Part shown: positions 40,870-50,743 of the stretch, one piece after another
How the letters are laid out: each line of letters opens with the position of its first letter
Numbering within the stretch: the stretch's first letter is position 1
Source: Cherax quadricarinatus
Lineage: Eukaryota > Arthropoda > Malacostraca > Decapoda > Parastacidae
NCBI RefSeq assembly: GCF_038502225.1
Contig: NC_091352.1
Coordinates: forward strand, 22,960,642-23,024,641
Direction of reading: 5' to 3'
DNA: 64,000 bases
The notes under the pieces: generated by a model
The model's input: only the letters and a program-made list of their open reading frames with translations
Told to the model about the DNA's origin: nothing
Database searches by the model: none
Program-made: the position numbers and the translations under genes

Positions 40870-41765
40870 ATTACTAACCAAATTCATCTTAAACCAGCAA
40901 ATATTAGAGCCTACAAGACTAGAAAATACACTGGACCTCATCTTCACTAACAACAATGACCTGATACGTAATATAACCATATCAAAGACAATACACTCAG
41001 ATCACAGCATAATAGAGGTACAGACATGTATGCACAGGGCTCCGGACCAGCAAAATGTGATCAATAATGAGGGCATCTTCACAAAATTCAACTTCAATAA
41101 CAAAAACATACAATGGGAACAAGTCAACCATGTCCTAAATGAAACAACCTGGGAAGATATCATAAACATGGATCCGAACCTTTGCCAAGAAAAAATAAAC
41201 TGCTGTACACTAACATCTCCACTCAAAGCAGATGAAATTGCAGATCTAGAGAATATACAGAGAACCTTTACTGCACATATAAGTTCCATCAAACACCTTT
41301 ACTGCTGGGAACACTTGGAAGTACTTGACTTGTACTCGCTGGAACTAAGGCGAGATACATCATAATCTAGAAGGAATGGTCCCTAATCTGCACACAGAAA
41401 TAACTCCCTATTAAAGCAAAAAACTGGGCAGATGGAGCAAAATACCCCCAATGAAAAGTAGGGGTACCACTGGTACACTAAGAGAAAACACAATAAGTGT
41501 CCAGGCCCTAGGACTGTTCAACAGCTTCCCACCACTCATAAGGGGAATTACCAATAGGCCCCTGGCTGCCTTGAAGAGGGAGCTAGACAGATACTTAAAG
41601 TCGGTGCCAGATCAGCTAGCCTTGGTTCGTATGTTGGACTCTGTGCAGCCAGCAGTAACAGCCTGGTTGATCAGGCCCTGATCCACCAGGAGGCCTGGTC
41701 ATGGACCTGGCCGCAAGGGTGTCACTCCCCGGAATATCCTCCAGGTAGGTTCATGAGGGACTCTC
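40870..41765 (+). pseudogene. LINE-A copy with endonuclease joined to RT C-terminus
   Basis: The open stretch to 41363-41365 encodes endonuclease C-terminal sequence (QQILEPTRLENTLDLIFTNN, SDHSIIEVQTCMH) and LNETTWEDIINMDPN. It then switches abruptly to RT C-terminal sequence (CCTLTSPLKADEIADLENIQ, IKHLYCWEHLEVLDLYSLE). A large internal deletion has removed the RT palm. After a frame break the C-terminus continues (MKSRGTTGTLRENTISVQAL) to the tail ggttgatcaggccctgatcc. It matches LINE-A copies 1 and 2. Confidence 0.8.
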
Positions 41766-42112
41766 CCAGTGTTAATATACCCTCTGCTTATCTTCCTTTG
41801 CATAATAAAGGTTAAAAAATGAAAGGAACCTGTATGCAATATTTATACAATACCTACTTCATGTATATTTGTGCATCAGTTTAGTTGGTACACTCGTATA
41901 TTGTAGTAAACAAAGTAGGACGTGTGTGAGGGTGTTTTTGTTGTTGTTGTTGGTCTTTAGGGCTAACAGTAAGCAACCATCCCACACACCCTTTCCTATA
42001 GACAGATATTTTTGCTGAAAATGCAAGGGAAATGTTAATTTTATTATATTCCTTGACTATATAAACTTATTAATATGTACTGAATTGTTTATACACAAAA
42101 GCAATATGGTAG
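41766..42112. other. No recognisable feature
   Basis: AT-rich sequence with a short (gtt)n at about 41937-41955 and no supported ORF. Confidence 0.5.
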
Positions 42113-42377
42113 TTAACCCTTTGACTGTCGCAACCCCCAATCCTGGTGTCACAAAATTTAACCCTTTCAGGGTCCGTCCCGTAGATCTACGGCTGGTCGG
42201 TGAGTGTCCAAACCGTAGATCTATGCCAAAATTCTAGCGCCGTCAAATTTAGCGCGAAAGCGCTCATAGGCCTACATGTGAGAGAATGGGTCTGTGCCGT
42301 GGGTGTGCGCCATAAACAAAAAATCTAGGCGCCTGCATAGCATTGTGGGAACGCCGGCTCAGTCACCCTTGTTCACC

Positions 42378-44924
42378 ATGCCTCGTCGCAAGTCAGCTCT
42401 CACTCCCCGGAAAATTGGGACTCTCCTCTTCCTGTCTGATAGTTCTGACACTGATGGAAGTGGAAATGAAGACGAATTCTACGGCTTTGATAAGTTAGTG
42501 ACCGAAAATAATGACCAGGATATCGATAATAGTGCAGAAAACCCTGACGATCCTCGACCTTCTACCTCTGGTGTGGGCACTCGTGACTCACGGTCGGGTG
42601 ATCCTAAACGTAAGAGAAAACTAATATTTTCCCATGGCCTGGCCTCTGACTTCAGTAATGATGATGATTCTGACGTGGATTGTGATTTTATTGCGCTCGA
42701 CGATCATTCGAGTAGTGATAGTGAGGAAACATATTCACCAGTGAAGCGTCGGTATGTTCGCCGCTGCATGCGCTCGGGTAGTGTACCCTATGCTGTGCCC
42801 AGGGGACGGAGTACATCCCGGAGTACATCCCGGAGTACATCCCGTGGCCCTACACCCATTTTAGGTAGTGATAGTGAGGATGATGTGGCTACACTTGGCA
42901 TGGATGGGCCACAGGCATCAGTGGATGGTGTTAGTGGGGCTGGTGGTGGTAGTGGCACCACCATGCGTGACTCACTGTGCCACGCGGGGACCCACGCTGC
43001 TGACTCGTCAGTTCAAGGACAAAGCGGAGCGTCACCCACCAGCCCGCCACAACCACCCGTACAACCAGCCTATGATGTCCAGTATCCACCAGCAAACCGT
43101 ATCTGGGATTGGCAGCAAAATCCCAATTTTGTTCCCAGCCCTCACCACTTTGATGACTCTCAAAGTGGAATTCTACCTACCTGTCCCCTTGGAACCACGG
43201 CCAATGAACTGGAATTCTTTGAATTATTCTTTGACCAGCCATTGATGGAAATTATTGTCAGGGAAAGTAATAAGTATTTTCAGTACACCATGGCAAATAC
43301 GATCTTATCACCACAGTCAAGACTACACAGGTGGAAAGAGACGACTGTTGCAGAAATGTATTTGCTTTTTGCAACAATAATGCTTATGCCTCACGTCTAT
43401 AAGCATAATATAAAAGCATACCGGTGGCCTGGTGGCTAAAGCTCCCGCTTCACACACGGAGGGCCCGGGTTCGATTCCCGGCGGGTGGAAACATTTCGAC
43501 ACGTTTCCTTACACCTGTTGTCCTGTTCACCTAGCAGCAAATAGGTACCTGGGTGTTAGTCGACTGGTGTGGGTCGCATCCTGGGGGACAAGATTGAGGA
43601 CCCCAATGGAAATAAGTTAGACAGTCCTCGATGACGCACTGACTTTCTTGGGTTATCCTGGGTGGCTAACCCTCCGGGGTTAAAAATCCGAACGAAATCT
43701 TATCTTATCTTATCTTATCTCACAGATCGGCTAATTTGTACCCCATCCTTCAGTGAAATAATACCAGTGAACAGGTTTATCTTACTGTTACGTATGTTGC
43801 ACTTCTCTGACAAAACCAGGCCTGACAGAAGTGACAGGTTATACAAGATTAGAAATGTTTTCATGTATCTCAAACAAAAGTTCAGGATATACTTTTATCC
43901 ATTCAAGAATCTTGTAATTGACGAGTCTTTGATTTTGTTCAAAGGTAGACTGTCATTCAAGCAGTATATACCGAGCAAGAGGAACCGCTTTGGTATAAAA
44001 TTGTTTGTACTCTGTGATTGTGACAGTGGCCTGGTGTTGGATATTGTTGTATACACGGGTAGTAAAACATTGAAAGATACCAAGATGTTATTGGGTATAT
44101 TAGGTGACGTAGTGAGAAACATGATGGCACCTTATCTTGGTAAGGGCCATACATTATATACCGATAACTGGTACACAAGCCCATTACTCAGTGATTTCAT
44201 GCGAGTGAACAAGACAGATGTGTGTGGCACAGTGCGTTCTAATCGTAAACATATGCCCAGGCTCAACGCAGGTGTTCGTGGTGATGACGTGCAGGTGTTT
44301 ACTGCCAATGACATCATGGCATTACGGTGGCATGACAAACGAGATGTCACATTGTTGACAACCATTCACCGTAATGAAATGCAAGACAGTGGCAAAGTTG
44401 ATCGAGTGACTAATGAACATATTCGAAAACCAGTGACAGTGATTGATTATACACAAAACATGCGCTTGGTTGACAAGTGTGACATGCAGATTGGTTTTGT
44501 TGACTGTGTTCGTAAGAGTTACAAGTGGTACATGAAACTTTTCTTCCATCTCATGGACATTTCAATGCTGAATGCATATAATATGTACCAAATAAAGACT
44601 GGTAACAGACCACCGTATGGTGAATTTTGTTTGTCTGTTGTCAGACAACTCATAATGAAGTACCAGGTAACAACACCTGCAATACAACATGGTCCTCGAA
44701 TTCACCACAATATACCCAAGCGTTTGAGGAGAGAAGGTGATCATTTCATAATACAGCTTCCTTCAACTCAAAAGAAATTTGCTCAGAAGAGATGCATTGT
44801 CTGTGCACAAACAAAACGACGGCAACAAAGATGCAAAGACACTCGGTTTATGTGTGAGGAATGTAAGGTGCCTCTGTGCATGGTGCCTTGTTTCAAGGAG
44901 TTCCACAAGCTCCAGCAGTTCTAA
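42378..44924 (+). pseudogene. piggyBac transposase, interrupted by a SINE
   Basis: I chose the ATG at 42378 (gttcaccatg, as in element 2 at 35978) over the earlier GTG. Residues 1 to about 350 comprise an acidic Ser/Asp-rich N-terminus and the start of the transposase domain (FELFFDQPLMEIIVRESNKY, TTVAEMYLLFATIMLMPHVY). The frame breaks at KAYRW where the SINE enters and resumes at STDRLICTPSFSEIIPV. The catalytic positions are recognisable: IDES (first Asp), YTDNWYTS (second Asp) and VDKCDMQ (third region). The C-terminus is a cysteine-rich zinc domain (CIVCAQTKRRQQRC, CEECKVPLCMVPCF). Apart from the SINE no stop is present, so the gene was broken recently. The SINE's length happens to keep the outer frame. 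Confidence 0.92.
43429..43722 (+). mobile_element. tRNA-SINE inserted in the piggyBac transposase gene
   Basis: Same head as 11279: ggtggcctggtggctaaagc, box B ggttcgattcc. It ends in a tandem (cttat)n tail at 43696-43720. The stop taa of its box A region terminates the upstream transposase frame at 43437-43439. The target duplication is unclear because the SINE start overlaps host ggtgg. Confidence 0.9.
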
Positions 44925-45407
44925 AACCATGTCCAGTGATTGTAAATATGTAAATATATGATAGAACATTAGTATTATATAATATTTGTGCATGTTTATT
45001 GTAATAAACAACAGTGGTAAACAATAATATGATAATAACTTTAGTGCGGTTATTGTGTTCAATACAGTGAGTATATATATATCAATTATATACAGTATTG
45101 GTCTCTCAGGCCCCAAATGTTAGTAGGAATAGAAAAAAATTGGAAAAGAAAAGAAAAAACAACTAAAACAACAAAATAATATAATACGCGTATGTGGAAT
45201 TCGTCGATGTTGCCGCCACCACATCATTTTCTACAAACTTCTTGGCACTGTATCTCGGTAAGTACTGATCAGATTCTAATTTTTTTTGTTTTATTACCTT
45301 CACAAAAATATGCTCTTTAATTCTGTAAGAAAAAATAATTTTTTTTTTTTTCAAAATTTCTTGGACACTGGACTTCAGATTTTGGCCTTGGACCCTGAAA
45401 GGGTTAA

Positions 45408-46356
45408 AAAAATATATATATATATTTTCTTATGAAATGATAGAGAATCTTTTCCCGATTGTAATGACACCAAAAAAACGAAATTTGATGGAAAACTGAC
45501 GGAATTATGCTCTCGCGAAGTTAGCGACCTTGGCGCTGTTTACAAATCGGCGATTTCGCCCACTTTGAGCCCTATTTTCGGCTAATTCCATTGTTCCAGT
45601 CGCCCAAACTCATAGCTATTTCTTTAGAACTCCATTTTTTCTATCGATTGAGTATAAGAAACTGCCCATTTACCGATTTCAACTACCTAATAATGTGGTC
45701 AGAAATTTGCAATTTGGCCAATTTAAGGAAAACTAAAAAATATGACAATTTCAAAATAAGGTCCAGAATGAACAATGCAGACATTCCTGGCTCTAAAATA
45801 ACATTCTTTTTGTTCATCAGTCACGTCTCCAGGCCCCTCTGATATTACTCTTGCTTTCTATTTTGAATTTTTATTCAAACAAAAAATAGAAGACTTACTA
45901 TTATGCAGACTACTGCAATACTGTAATAATTGTATAAATAACATCAGCCCATTCATGACTGCATATTAGAATGACTAGTTGGACATTTATTGGACAATGG
46001 CATCATTTGTTTACTTTTGAACATTGGCAAAATCAAACATTTCCCATACTTTGAGGTCCATTTCTACGTTCTTTTTATAGTAAAATCAATCAAAGTCACC
46101 TCTATTTCTATAATATGTTTTCCATTCTATCAAATGAGACCAAGAAAACGAGAATACAACCATAAATACTATACGAAAATAGGCCACAAAGTCGGCATTT
46201 TAATTAAAAAAAACGGTCAGTTTTTTTTTTCTCATTATGCACTGCGTGCTCCAGGATTTTTTTTATATGGTGCACACTGACCACACAGACCCATTCTCTC
46301 ACATGTGGGCCTACCAGCTTTCTCCTGCTTGATTTGAAGCCGCTAGAATTTATGAG
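45408..46356 (-). mobile_element. Interior of the outer non-autonomous piggyBac element
   Basis: Minus-strand orientation relative to piggyBac element 1. It begins right after the TTAA where piggyBac 3 inserted and ends at the TA where Tigger-2 inserted. It ends near gacccattctctcacatgtg, the inverted form of the 5' region shared by all larger piggyBac copies here. No coding sequence. Confidence 0.75.
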
Positions 46357-46358
46357 TA

Positions 46359-48700
46359 CAGTGGTCCCTAGTTGTTCGTAATTAATCCGTTCCTGGAGCC
46401 ATTACTATAAACGAAATTTACGATTTACGAATCAATTTTCCCCATTAGAAATAATGTAAATACAATTAATCCATTCCTGACACCCAGAAGTATTAAAACA
46501 AAAAATTTTTTAACATGAAATATACATGTAGTACATAAACAATACAATGGGAAATGATGAATGAAACATTAACAGCATAACACTTACCTTTATTGGAGAT
46601 TCTTCTTAGTGTATGGGAGACTGGAGGAGGAGAGTGGATTGTTTATAGTTTGGAAGGGGAATCCCCTTCCATCAACACCTCAGGTACCATTTGCTTTTCT
46701 GGGGTTGCTTCTCTTCTCTGTTTCTTAATGCCACTAGCACCACCTTGAGAGTCACTGGAGTCCTGTCTCACAAAATAACTGTGGAGAGAGCTCTGTTTCT
46801 GGCGTCTCTTTAACACTTCCCTAAAATGGCCCAAGACTTTGTCACTGTACATGTTGCCAACCTGGCTTGCAACAACCTTGTTAGGGTGATGTTTCTCCAT
46901 AAAGCTTTCCATCTTACCCCACATAGTAAAAATCTCTTTAATTTCTGAAGAAGGCACCTTCTTCCTTCTCTCTTCCTCCTCCTCTGCAGCAAGATTCTGA
47001 GCTGTGATGTGTTGCTCTTCCTGCTGAAGCTCTTGCAGCTCCTCAGTGGTGAGCTCTTCATTGTGGTCTTCCACCAATTCTTCCACATCCTCCAAACTCA
47101 CATCCAACCCCATGGAACTACCCAGTGCCACAATTGATTTTACAACAGACATAGGCTCATTAGGGTCAGTCCCAAATTCTTCAAAATCCCTCTTGTCGAC
47201 ACAATCTGGCCACAATTTTCTCCAGGCAGAGTTCAAAGTCCTGGTAGTCACTCCCTCCCAAGCCATACCTATAAGGGTTATGCAGTGGAGGATGCTGAAG
47301 TGTTCTCTCCAAAATTCCCTTAGGGTCAAGTGAGTGTCTGTGGTCACAGTCAAGCACCTGTGAAACATTGCTTTTGTGTAGAGTTTTTTAAAGTTTGCAA
47401 TAACCTGCTGGTCCATGGGTTGGAGGAGAGGAGTGGTATTCGGGGGCAAGAACTTTACTGTGATGAACCCAAACTCCTCGAAAATCAGGTCATCCAAGTT
47501 TGGAGGATGAGCAGGTGCATTGTCCATTACTAGCAGGCACTTGAGATCCAATTTCTTTTCCAAGAGATACTCCTTCACACTAGGGCCAAACACTTCATTG
47601 AACCACTCGACGAAAATTTCCCTCGTGACCCATGCCTTACTATTAGATTTCCAAAACACACACAATTTACTCTTCATAACATTGTTTTTCCTGAACACTC
47701 TGGGATTTTCAGAATGGTACACTAGTAATGGCTTCACTTTGAAATCCCCACTAGCATTAGCACAGAACATTAGCATCAGCCTGTTTTTCATAGGCTTGTG
47801 TCCTGGCATTGCCTTTTCCTCTTGTGTAATGAAGGTCCTCTTTGGCATTTTCTTCCAAAAGAGGCCTGTTTCGTCACAATTGAACACTTGTTCAGGTTTC
47901 AGTCCTTCAGCCTCTATGTACTCCTGGAATTCATGCACATATTTTTCAGCCGCCTTGTGGTCCGAACTGGCAGCCTCACCATGCCTTACCACACTGTGTA
48001 TGCCAGTACGGTTCTTAAATCTCTCAAACCAGCCTTTGCTGGCCTTAAATTCACTCACTTCACCACTATTTGCAGGCAATTTCTTTACCAAATCTTCATG
48101 CAACTGCCTAGCCTTTTCACAAATAAACGAAGTCATAAGAGTATCTCCTGCTAATTGTTTCTCATTTATCCACACCAATAATAACTTCTCAACCTCTTCC
48201 AGTACTGGTGATCTCATTTTTGTCAGCATAGTTACTCCCTTTGCAACAACAGCATCCTTTATTTCATTTTTCTTGGCCACTATGGAACATAAGGTTGTGT
48301 AGGGTTTCTTATACATCCTGGACAGTTCGGCCACACTTGTACCACTTTCATATTGTTCAATGATGGTTTTCTTAAATTCAATCGTATTTCTCACCTTCTT
48401 TACCACAGGCTTGGCACTAGCAGCTTTCTTTGGAGCCATGGTAGCTTATTTAGTAATTGCAAGCACTAAAATAAATGGAATATTATGAAATATTTCGCTG
48501 GAGCACGTGAGGGGACCTTTGCTCACTGGTAAACAATGCCAGACTGGCTGCCGCCCTGGCTCACGCCATGGGTACGAGTCCCGGACGAACTACGACTCGC
48601 GAGTCAACCTATGAAAAGCGAGTCCATGTTTATATGAAAATACCCCTATGATTGGCGAATTTTACGATTGCCGGGAACTACGAAAAGCGGGGGACCACTG
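46359..48700 (-). mobile_element. Tigger-2 (pogo/Tigger) DNA transposon, apparently complete
   Basis: TA at 46357-46358 and 48701-48702. Inverted ends are cagtggtccctagttgttcg and, from the right, cagtggtcccccgcttttcg. Length is 2342 bp. It carries a single intact transposase ORF on the minus strand. A nested target (outer piggyBac element) and the intact ORF indicate a recent insertion. Confidence 0.94.
46643..48439 (-). CDS. Tigger/pogo transposase, intact 598 codons
   Basis: The N-terminus MAPKKAASAKPVVKKVRNTI leads into a psq-type helix-turn-helix (about residues 15-60) and a CENP-B-type DNA-binding domain (about 70-150, FKASKGWFERFKNRTGIHSV). The DDE_1 catalytic domain follows: Asp189 in NCDETGLFW, Asp306 in VMDNAPAHPP and Asp343 in LLQPMDQQVI, a DDD triad with 36 residues between the last two. 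An acidic stretch (EELVEDHNEELTTEELQEL) and a conserved tail follow. No stop, frameshift or missing catalytic residue is seen, in contrast to the related copies at 9865-11276 and 50744-53024. Its job is to bind the terminal repeats and move the element by cut and paste at TA sites. A domesticated origin is unlikely because the terminal repeats are intact. Confidence 0.94.
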   Translation of the reverse strand: MAPKKAASAKPVVKKVRNTIEFKKTIIEQYESGTSVAELSRMYKKPYTTLCSIVAKKNEIKDAVVAKGVTMLTKMRSPVLEEVEKLLLVWINEKQLAGDTLMTSFICEKARQLHEDLVKKLPANSGEVSEFKASKGWFERFKNRTGIHSVVRHGEAASSDHKAAEKYVHEFQEYIEAEGLKPEQVFNCDETGLFWKKMPKRTFITQEEKAMPGHKPMKNRLMLMFCANASGDFKVKPLLVYHSENPRVFRKNNVMKSKLCVFWKSNSKAWVTREIFVEWFNEVFGPSVKEYLLEKKLDLKCLLVMDNAPAHPPNLDDLIFEEFGFITVKFLPPNTTPLLQPMDQQVIANFKKLYTKAMFHRCLTVTTDTHLTLREFWREHFSILHCITLIGMAWEGVTTRTLNSAWRKLWPDCVDKRDFEEFGTDPNEPMSVVKSIVALGSSMGLDVSLEDVEELVEDHNEELTTEELQELQQEEQHITAQNLAAEEEEERRKKVPSSEIKEIFTMWGKMESFMEKHHPNKVVASQVGNMYSDKVLGHFREVLKRRQKQSSLHSYFVRQDSSDSQGGASGIKKQRREATPEKQMVPEVLMEGDSPSKL

Positions 48701-48775
48701 TATATATACGTCAAACACGGTACCTCATAAGACGTATATATACGGCCGCGACAGTCAAAGGGTTAATTTCACAGC

Positions 48776-49215
48776 AGTAATTATTATTAACATAATATAA
48801 AAGAAGCACTAAACCTACAAAAGTCATACAGAACAGCATGGCAGTGGATAGTTCAGGATCATAGAGGAGTAAGGATGGAGAGGACAAGAGAGAGAGATTT
48901 AGAAATGGCTGTGAGGAGTGCTAGAGGAAGTATCTTTAAAGTTTGTATAGGAAGCCAGTTGCTGTCAAAAAGCCAATAAGGAAGTTTGAATCAAAGGTGG
49001 GTCCATCAGCAAGGAAGGAAGATAAAGTAAGGGCATCAGAGAGGTGACAATGTCACCTCTCTGATGCCCTTAAAGAGGTAATTCTGTGTGCTCGTTGATA
49101 GACCAGACAGTCCAACAGAATATGGCTAACTGAAACTGGAACCTGACAATTCTCACAGAGTAAGATGAGTGTGTCCGATGCAAAGACCAGAGAGCATAGT
49201 CCCCCAACCTCGACA
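48776..49215 (-). pseudogene. LINE-D 3' end, RNase H-distal cysteine motif and tail
   Basis: Minus-strand reading gives LILLCENCQVPVSVSHILLD followed by C, a CxxC...HxxxxC motif typical of the region after RNase H. It then passes through the palindrome to LADGPTFDSNFLIGFLTATG, a stop and the 3' UTR. The end at 48779-48832 is the tail motif (inverted: gtatgacttttgtaggttta then (AAT)n). This copy ties the dispersed tail motif to a coding LINE. Confidence 0.72.
49028..49072. repeat. 45-bp perfect palindrome
   Basis: 22-base arms (taagggcatcagagaggtga plus ca) pair exactly around one unpaired a at 49050. It lies inside the LINE-D coding remnant. The minus-strand frame reads through with one stop (ASER, stop, HCHLSD), so the palindrome either replaced or duplicated coding sequence. 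Confidence 0.93.
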
Positions 49216-49261
49216 CTGATGACAAGATGATGAGATCAATTTAATTATCTGCCTCAGTGCT

Positions 49262-50205
49262 GGAGGCAATGATGTAGCCTCTCCTCACTTAGCGACGTAC
49301 TCGATTACCGATGCCTCGGACTTCCGACAGGTTCATCACCTCGGGTGTGGACAGTGTGGCCACACCAGACCCTCAGCCCAGCACCTCTGGGGTGGCCAGT
49401 ATGTATTACTACTCAGAGGCAACTACACAAGTGGAAATTATCATTTTCCCACAGTTTTAGTGATAGTGAAAGTGATACAAGTGAGAGATTGATTTTATGC
49501 CCTTTAGAGGATTTGTCAAGTGATAGTGATATACATGTATGTTAATCCCCAGTGAAGCGTACCTTTAGGTATGGTTGAATATGTTCAGGCAGTGTGCCAT
49601 AAGCAATCCCCAAGGGTCATTGGAGGTCACGATCAAAAACCCCGGCCACTGATAGTGATACTGATCATGAAGGGGAATATGCCAGGATGGAGGAGTAGGG
49701 GGAGGAGGTGGTGGTGGGTGACATGGTGCCTGGGTTGCATGGCATGGTGGGTGGGCAGACAAAGGAGCGCCTGGCACTCCCTCAACCATGTGCTGCCTCC
49801 ACTCCCATCCCTCCTTCTGCTCCCCCATGCCCCATGCCACAGGTCCACCCTGTACTACCAGACTGTGAATGGAACTAGACAGAAAGTACACCATTCATGC
49901 CACATCCTTTTGATTTTGATGCCAGTAGAAGTGGCATCCTCCCAGAATGTCCCATCACGAATGAGTCTACAGAGTTGAGACTATTTCTGACTATACTTTG
50001 ACAAGCCTATAATGAACTTGATTGTCACCCAGATGAACAATTACACCGCTATATAATGGACAACACAGAGGTTGCAGAATCATCATGGCTGTGCAGGTGG
50101 AAAGATACAACTGTGGCCAAAATTATTTATTCCCTGACACTGTCATGCATATGCCACATATGTATAAGCACAATACAGCACAGTACTGGTCCACAGACTA
50201 CTGTG
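49262..50205 (+). pseudogene. Old piggyBac transposase relic
   Basis: 49262-49330 resembles the end of the MITE at 54133 (cctctcctcacttagcgacg). After it come degraded equivalents of the element 3 transposase: KLSFSHSFSDSESDTSERLI, SPVKRTFRYG, then GILPECP (near 49935) and HRYIMDN, CRWKDTTVAKI, and HKHNTAQYWSTD-like sequence to about 50205. Stops and frameshifts are numerous. The relic stops before the catalytic domain. Confidence 0.66.
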
Positions 50206-50743
50206 TCAGTACAGTAGTAGGGCTCCACTTATATGGTATGTTAGGTTCCAGGCTATCGCTAAAAAGCAGACATTGCCAGAAAGCAGAATGCCATTTTTTC
50301 TATTTATAAATGCATATAAATGCCAGACAATAAATTTACACTAACTTATATTAAGTTAGTAATAGAACTAGGCATTAAAAAAGACAATAAAAAGTAAAAT
50401 ACATACACAGTACATTCATTACTTACCTTAAAAAATTTGTAGTGTTAAAGTAGGGCAAGAGGTGAGTAGTACTTATTTGTAGGATGTCAGGTGTAGGAAT
50501 CCCTGGCTTCCCATCTCATTCCCTTGGATTGGGCAGATATATTTGCTAAGTGGGTTTGGGTTTGAGAAAGACCTGCCTAGTATGGGCCAATGGCCCTGCT
50601 GCAGTGCTCCTCCATTTTTATGTTAAAGGGTTAATGGTCACATAAGTTATTAAGGGGCTTAATAACTAAAGAATTCATCAAACACTATACGTTAGTCCTC
50701 ACTAAATAAATCAGAAAGTCCAAGCAACTATACTATTTTAATA
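50206..50743. other. MITE-like and LINE-tail remnants, otherwise unassigned
   Basis: cagtagtagggctccactta with gttaggttccagg at 50208-50260 looks like the end of another TA-type DNA element whose partner end is missing. The stretch ggacctgcctagtatgggcc near 50569 resembles the Penelope 3' block at 32124 and may be a shared tail. No ORF is supported. Confidence 0.4.

Larger units (their letters stand above)
42162..45403 (+). mobile_element. piggyBac element 3, near-complete, 3.24 kb
   Basis: TTAA at 42158-42161 and 45404-45407. Ends are ccctttcagggtccgtcccg and, inverted, ccctttcagggtccaaggcc. It carries one transposase gene with a SINE inserted in it, and a 3' UTR with a gataataac, aataaacaacag landmark region. 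It inserted at a TTAA inside the outer element. Confidence 0.93.
42117..48762. mobile_element. Outer non-autonomous piggyBac element, split by piggyBac 3 and Tigger-2
   Basis: TTAA at 42113-42116 and 48763-48766. Left end ccctttgactgtcgcaaccc and, inverted, right end ccctttgactgtcgcggccg. Its own sequence is 42117-42157, 45408-46356 and 48703-48762, together about 1.05 kb. The middle piece matches the interior of piggyBac element 1 in reverse orientation (shared ttttcttatgaaatg, ttatgctctcgcga and aattggccaattt-like blocks). No transposase of its own. Confidence 0.75.

Noticed and set aside
47520..48302. A 260-codon plus-strand frame opposite the Tigger-2 transposase
   Set aside because: It is antisense to an intact, domain-bearing ORF and has no recognisable domain.
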